Below, piece after piece: positions 63,963-64,000 of a stretch of 64,000 nucleotides of DNA (its first letter is position 1; the number at the start of each line of letters is the position of its first letter). This stretch comes from Chersky-840 sp963810195 (lineage in GTDB: Bacteria; Actinomycetota; Acidimicrobiia; Acidimicrobiales; UBA8190), in assembly GCA_963810195.1 (NCBI GenBank), contig CAWEMO010000001.1:1178001-1242000 (forward strand), read 5' to 3'. A model generated the notes under the pieces. The model was not told the origin of the DNA. It made no database searches and was given only the letters and a program-made list of their open reading frames with translations. The translations under genes were made by a program, and so were the position numbers.

Positions 63963-64000
63963 GTGACCCTCCGTCGGCTCCGGCTACCCGGCGCGCCACG

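Overview
The window is high-GC DNA from an actinobacterium, most likely of the class Acidimicrobiia (or a close uncultured relative). The evidence is a very high G+C content, many GTG starts with 4-base GTGA/ATGA overlaps, the motif GWWQASDGKWYPPESHPGY near 0.65 kb, a secreted protein ending in 'GYW/FLVGxDGGxFxFGDA' repeats, and MurT/GatD-type and F420/LLM-type genes. The lineage call is inference from these signatures. No rRNA or phylogenetic marker is present.

Layout. 0-4.5 kb: small SHOCT and Pro/Gln-rich proteins and a large secreted glutamic-peptidase-like (G1) protein with IPT/TIG domains and C-terminal repeats, then tRNA-Val(CAC). 4.5-14.8 kb: one minus-strand cobalamin operon led by a cobalamin riboswitch: btuF-btuC-btuD (import), cobO, cbiZ (cobinamide salvage), cobU, cobS, cobD/cbiB, cobC, cobT, cobQ. 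Almost every junction overlaps by a few bases. 14.8-18.9 kb: amidase, two-domain VOC protein, membrane protein, TetR regulator. 18.9-25.2 kb: a tightly overlapping four-gene operon (fatty-acyl reductase/HAD fusion, MDR dehydrogenase, LarA-like nickel-pincer racemase homologue, PlsC acyltransferase), divergent from the TetR gene with a 14-bp palindrome between them. 25.2-29.0 kb: a MurT-GatD gene that reads as one fused protein, and a HAD-PlsC bifunctional gene. 29-40.8 kb: LysR, GNAT, YqgE/AlgH, GH116-like glucosylceramidase, AllA-like, cupin, 2-hydroxyacid dehydrogenase, RraA-like, LLM oxidoreductase, TSUP permease and APC permease. 41-46.5 kb: GH26-like secreted glycosidase, sugar isomerase, Gfo/Idh oxidoreductase, a small conserved protein, PadR plus membrane protein. 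46.5-58.6 kb: VOC, secreted putative wall-active protein, GNAT, then an operon of metallophosphoesterase, GMC oxidoreductase/alpha-beta hydrolase fusion, SRPBCC protein and a fatty-acid desaturase; then a lipoprotein glycosidase. 58.6-64 kb: small proteins, an FtsX-type permease remnant, a defective IS481-like element abutting tRNA-Val(GAC), PhyH dioxygenase, DUF1918 protein, tRNA-Cys(GCA), glycosyltransferase and a small membrane protein.

Sequence quality. Many genes between about 4.7 and 40.3 kb are broken by apparent single-base indels that keep recognisable protein sequence on both sides (cobQ, cobT, cbiZ, btuF, the reductase, HAD-PlsC, lysR, GNAT, yqgE, a GH116-like gene with about five, AllA-like, cupin, hydroxyacid dehydrogenase, RraA-like, LLM, APC). 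From about 41 to 57.7 kb the genes are intact. I read most of these as sequencing/assembly errors rather than decay. Such genes are given from their true start to their true end, with the break noted.

How the genes work together. The cobalamin operon imports corrinoids, re-makes cobyric acid from cobinamides (CbiZ), adenosylates (CobO) and rebuilds the nucleotide loop (CobQ, CobC, CobD, CobU, CobT, CobS), under riboswitch control. The 19-25 kb operon looks like a lipid pathway (acyl-CoA reduction, alcohol/aldehyde redox, a LarA-like step, acyl transfer) and is the best candidate for an undescribed system here.
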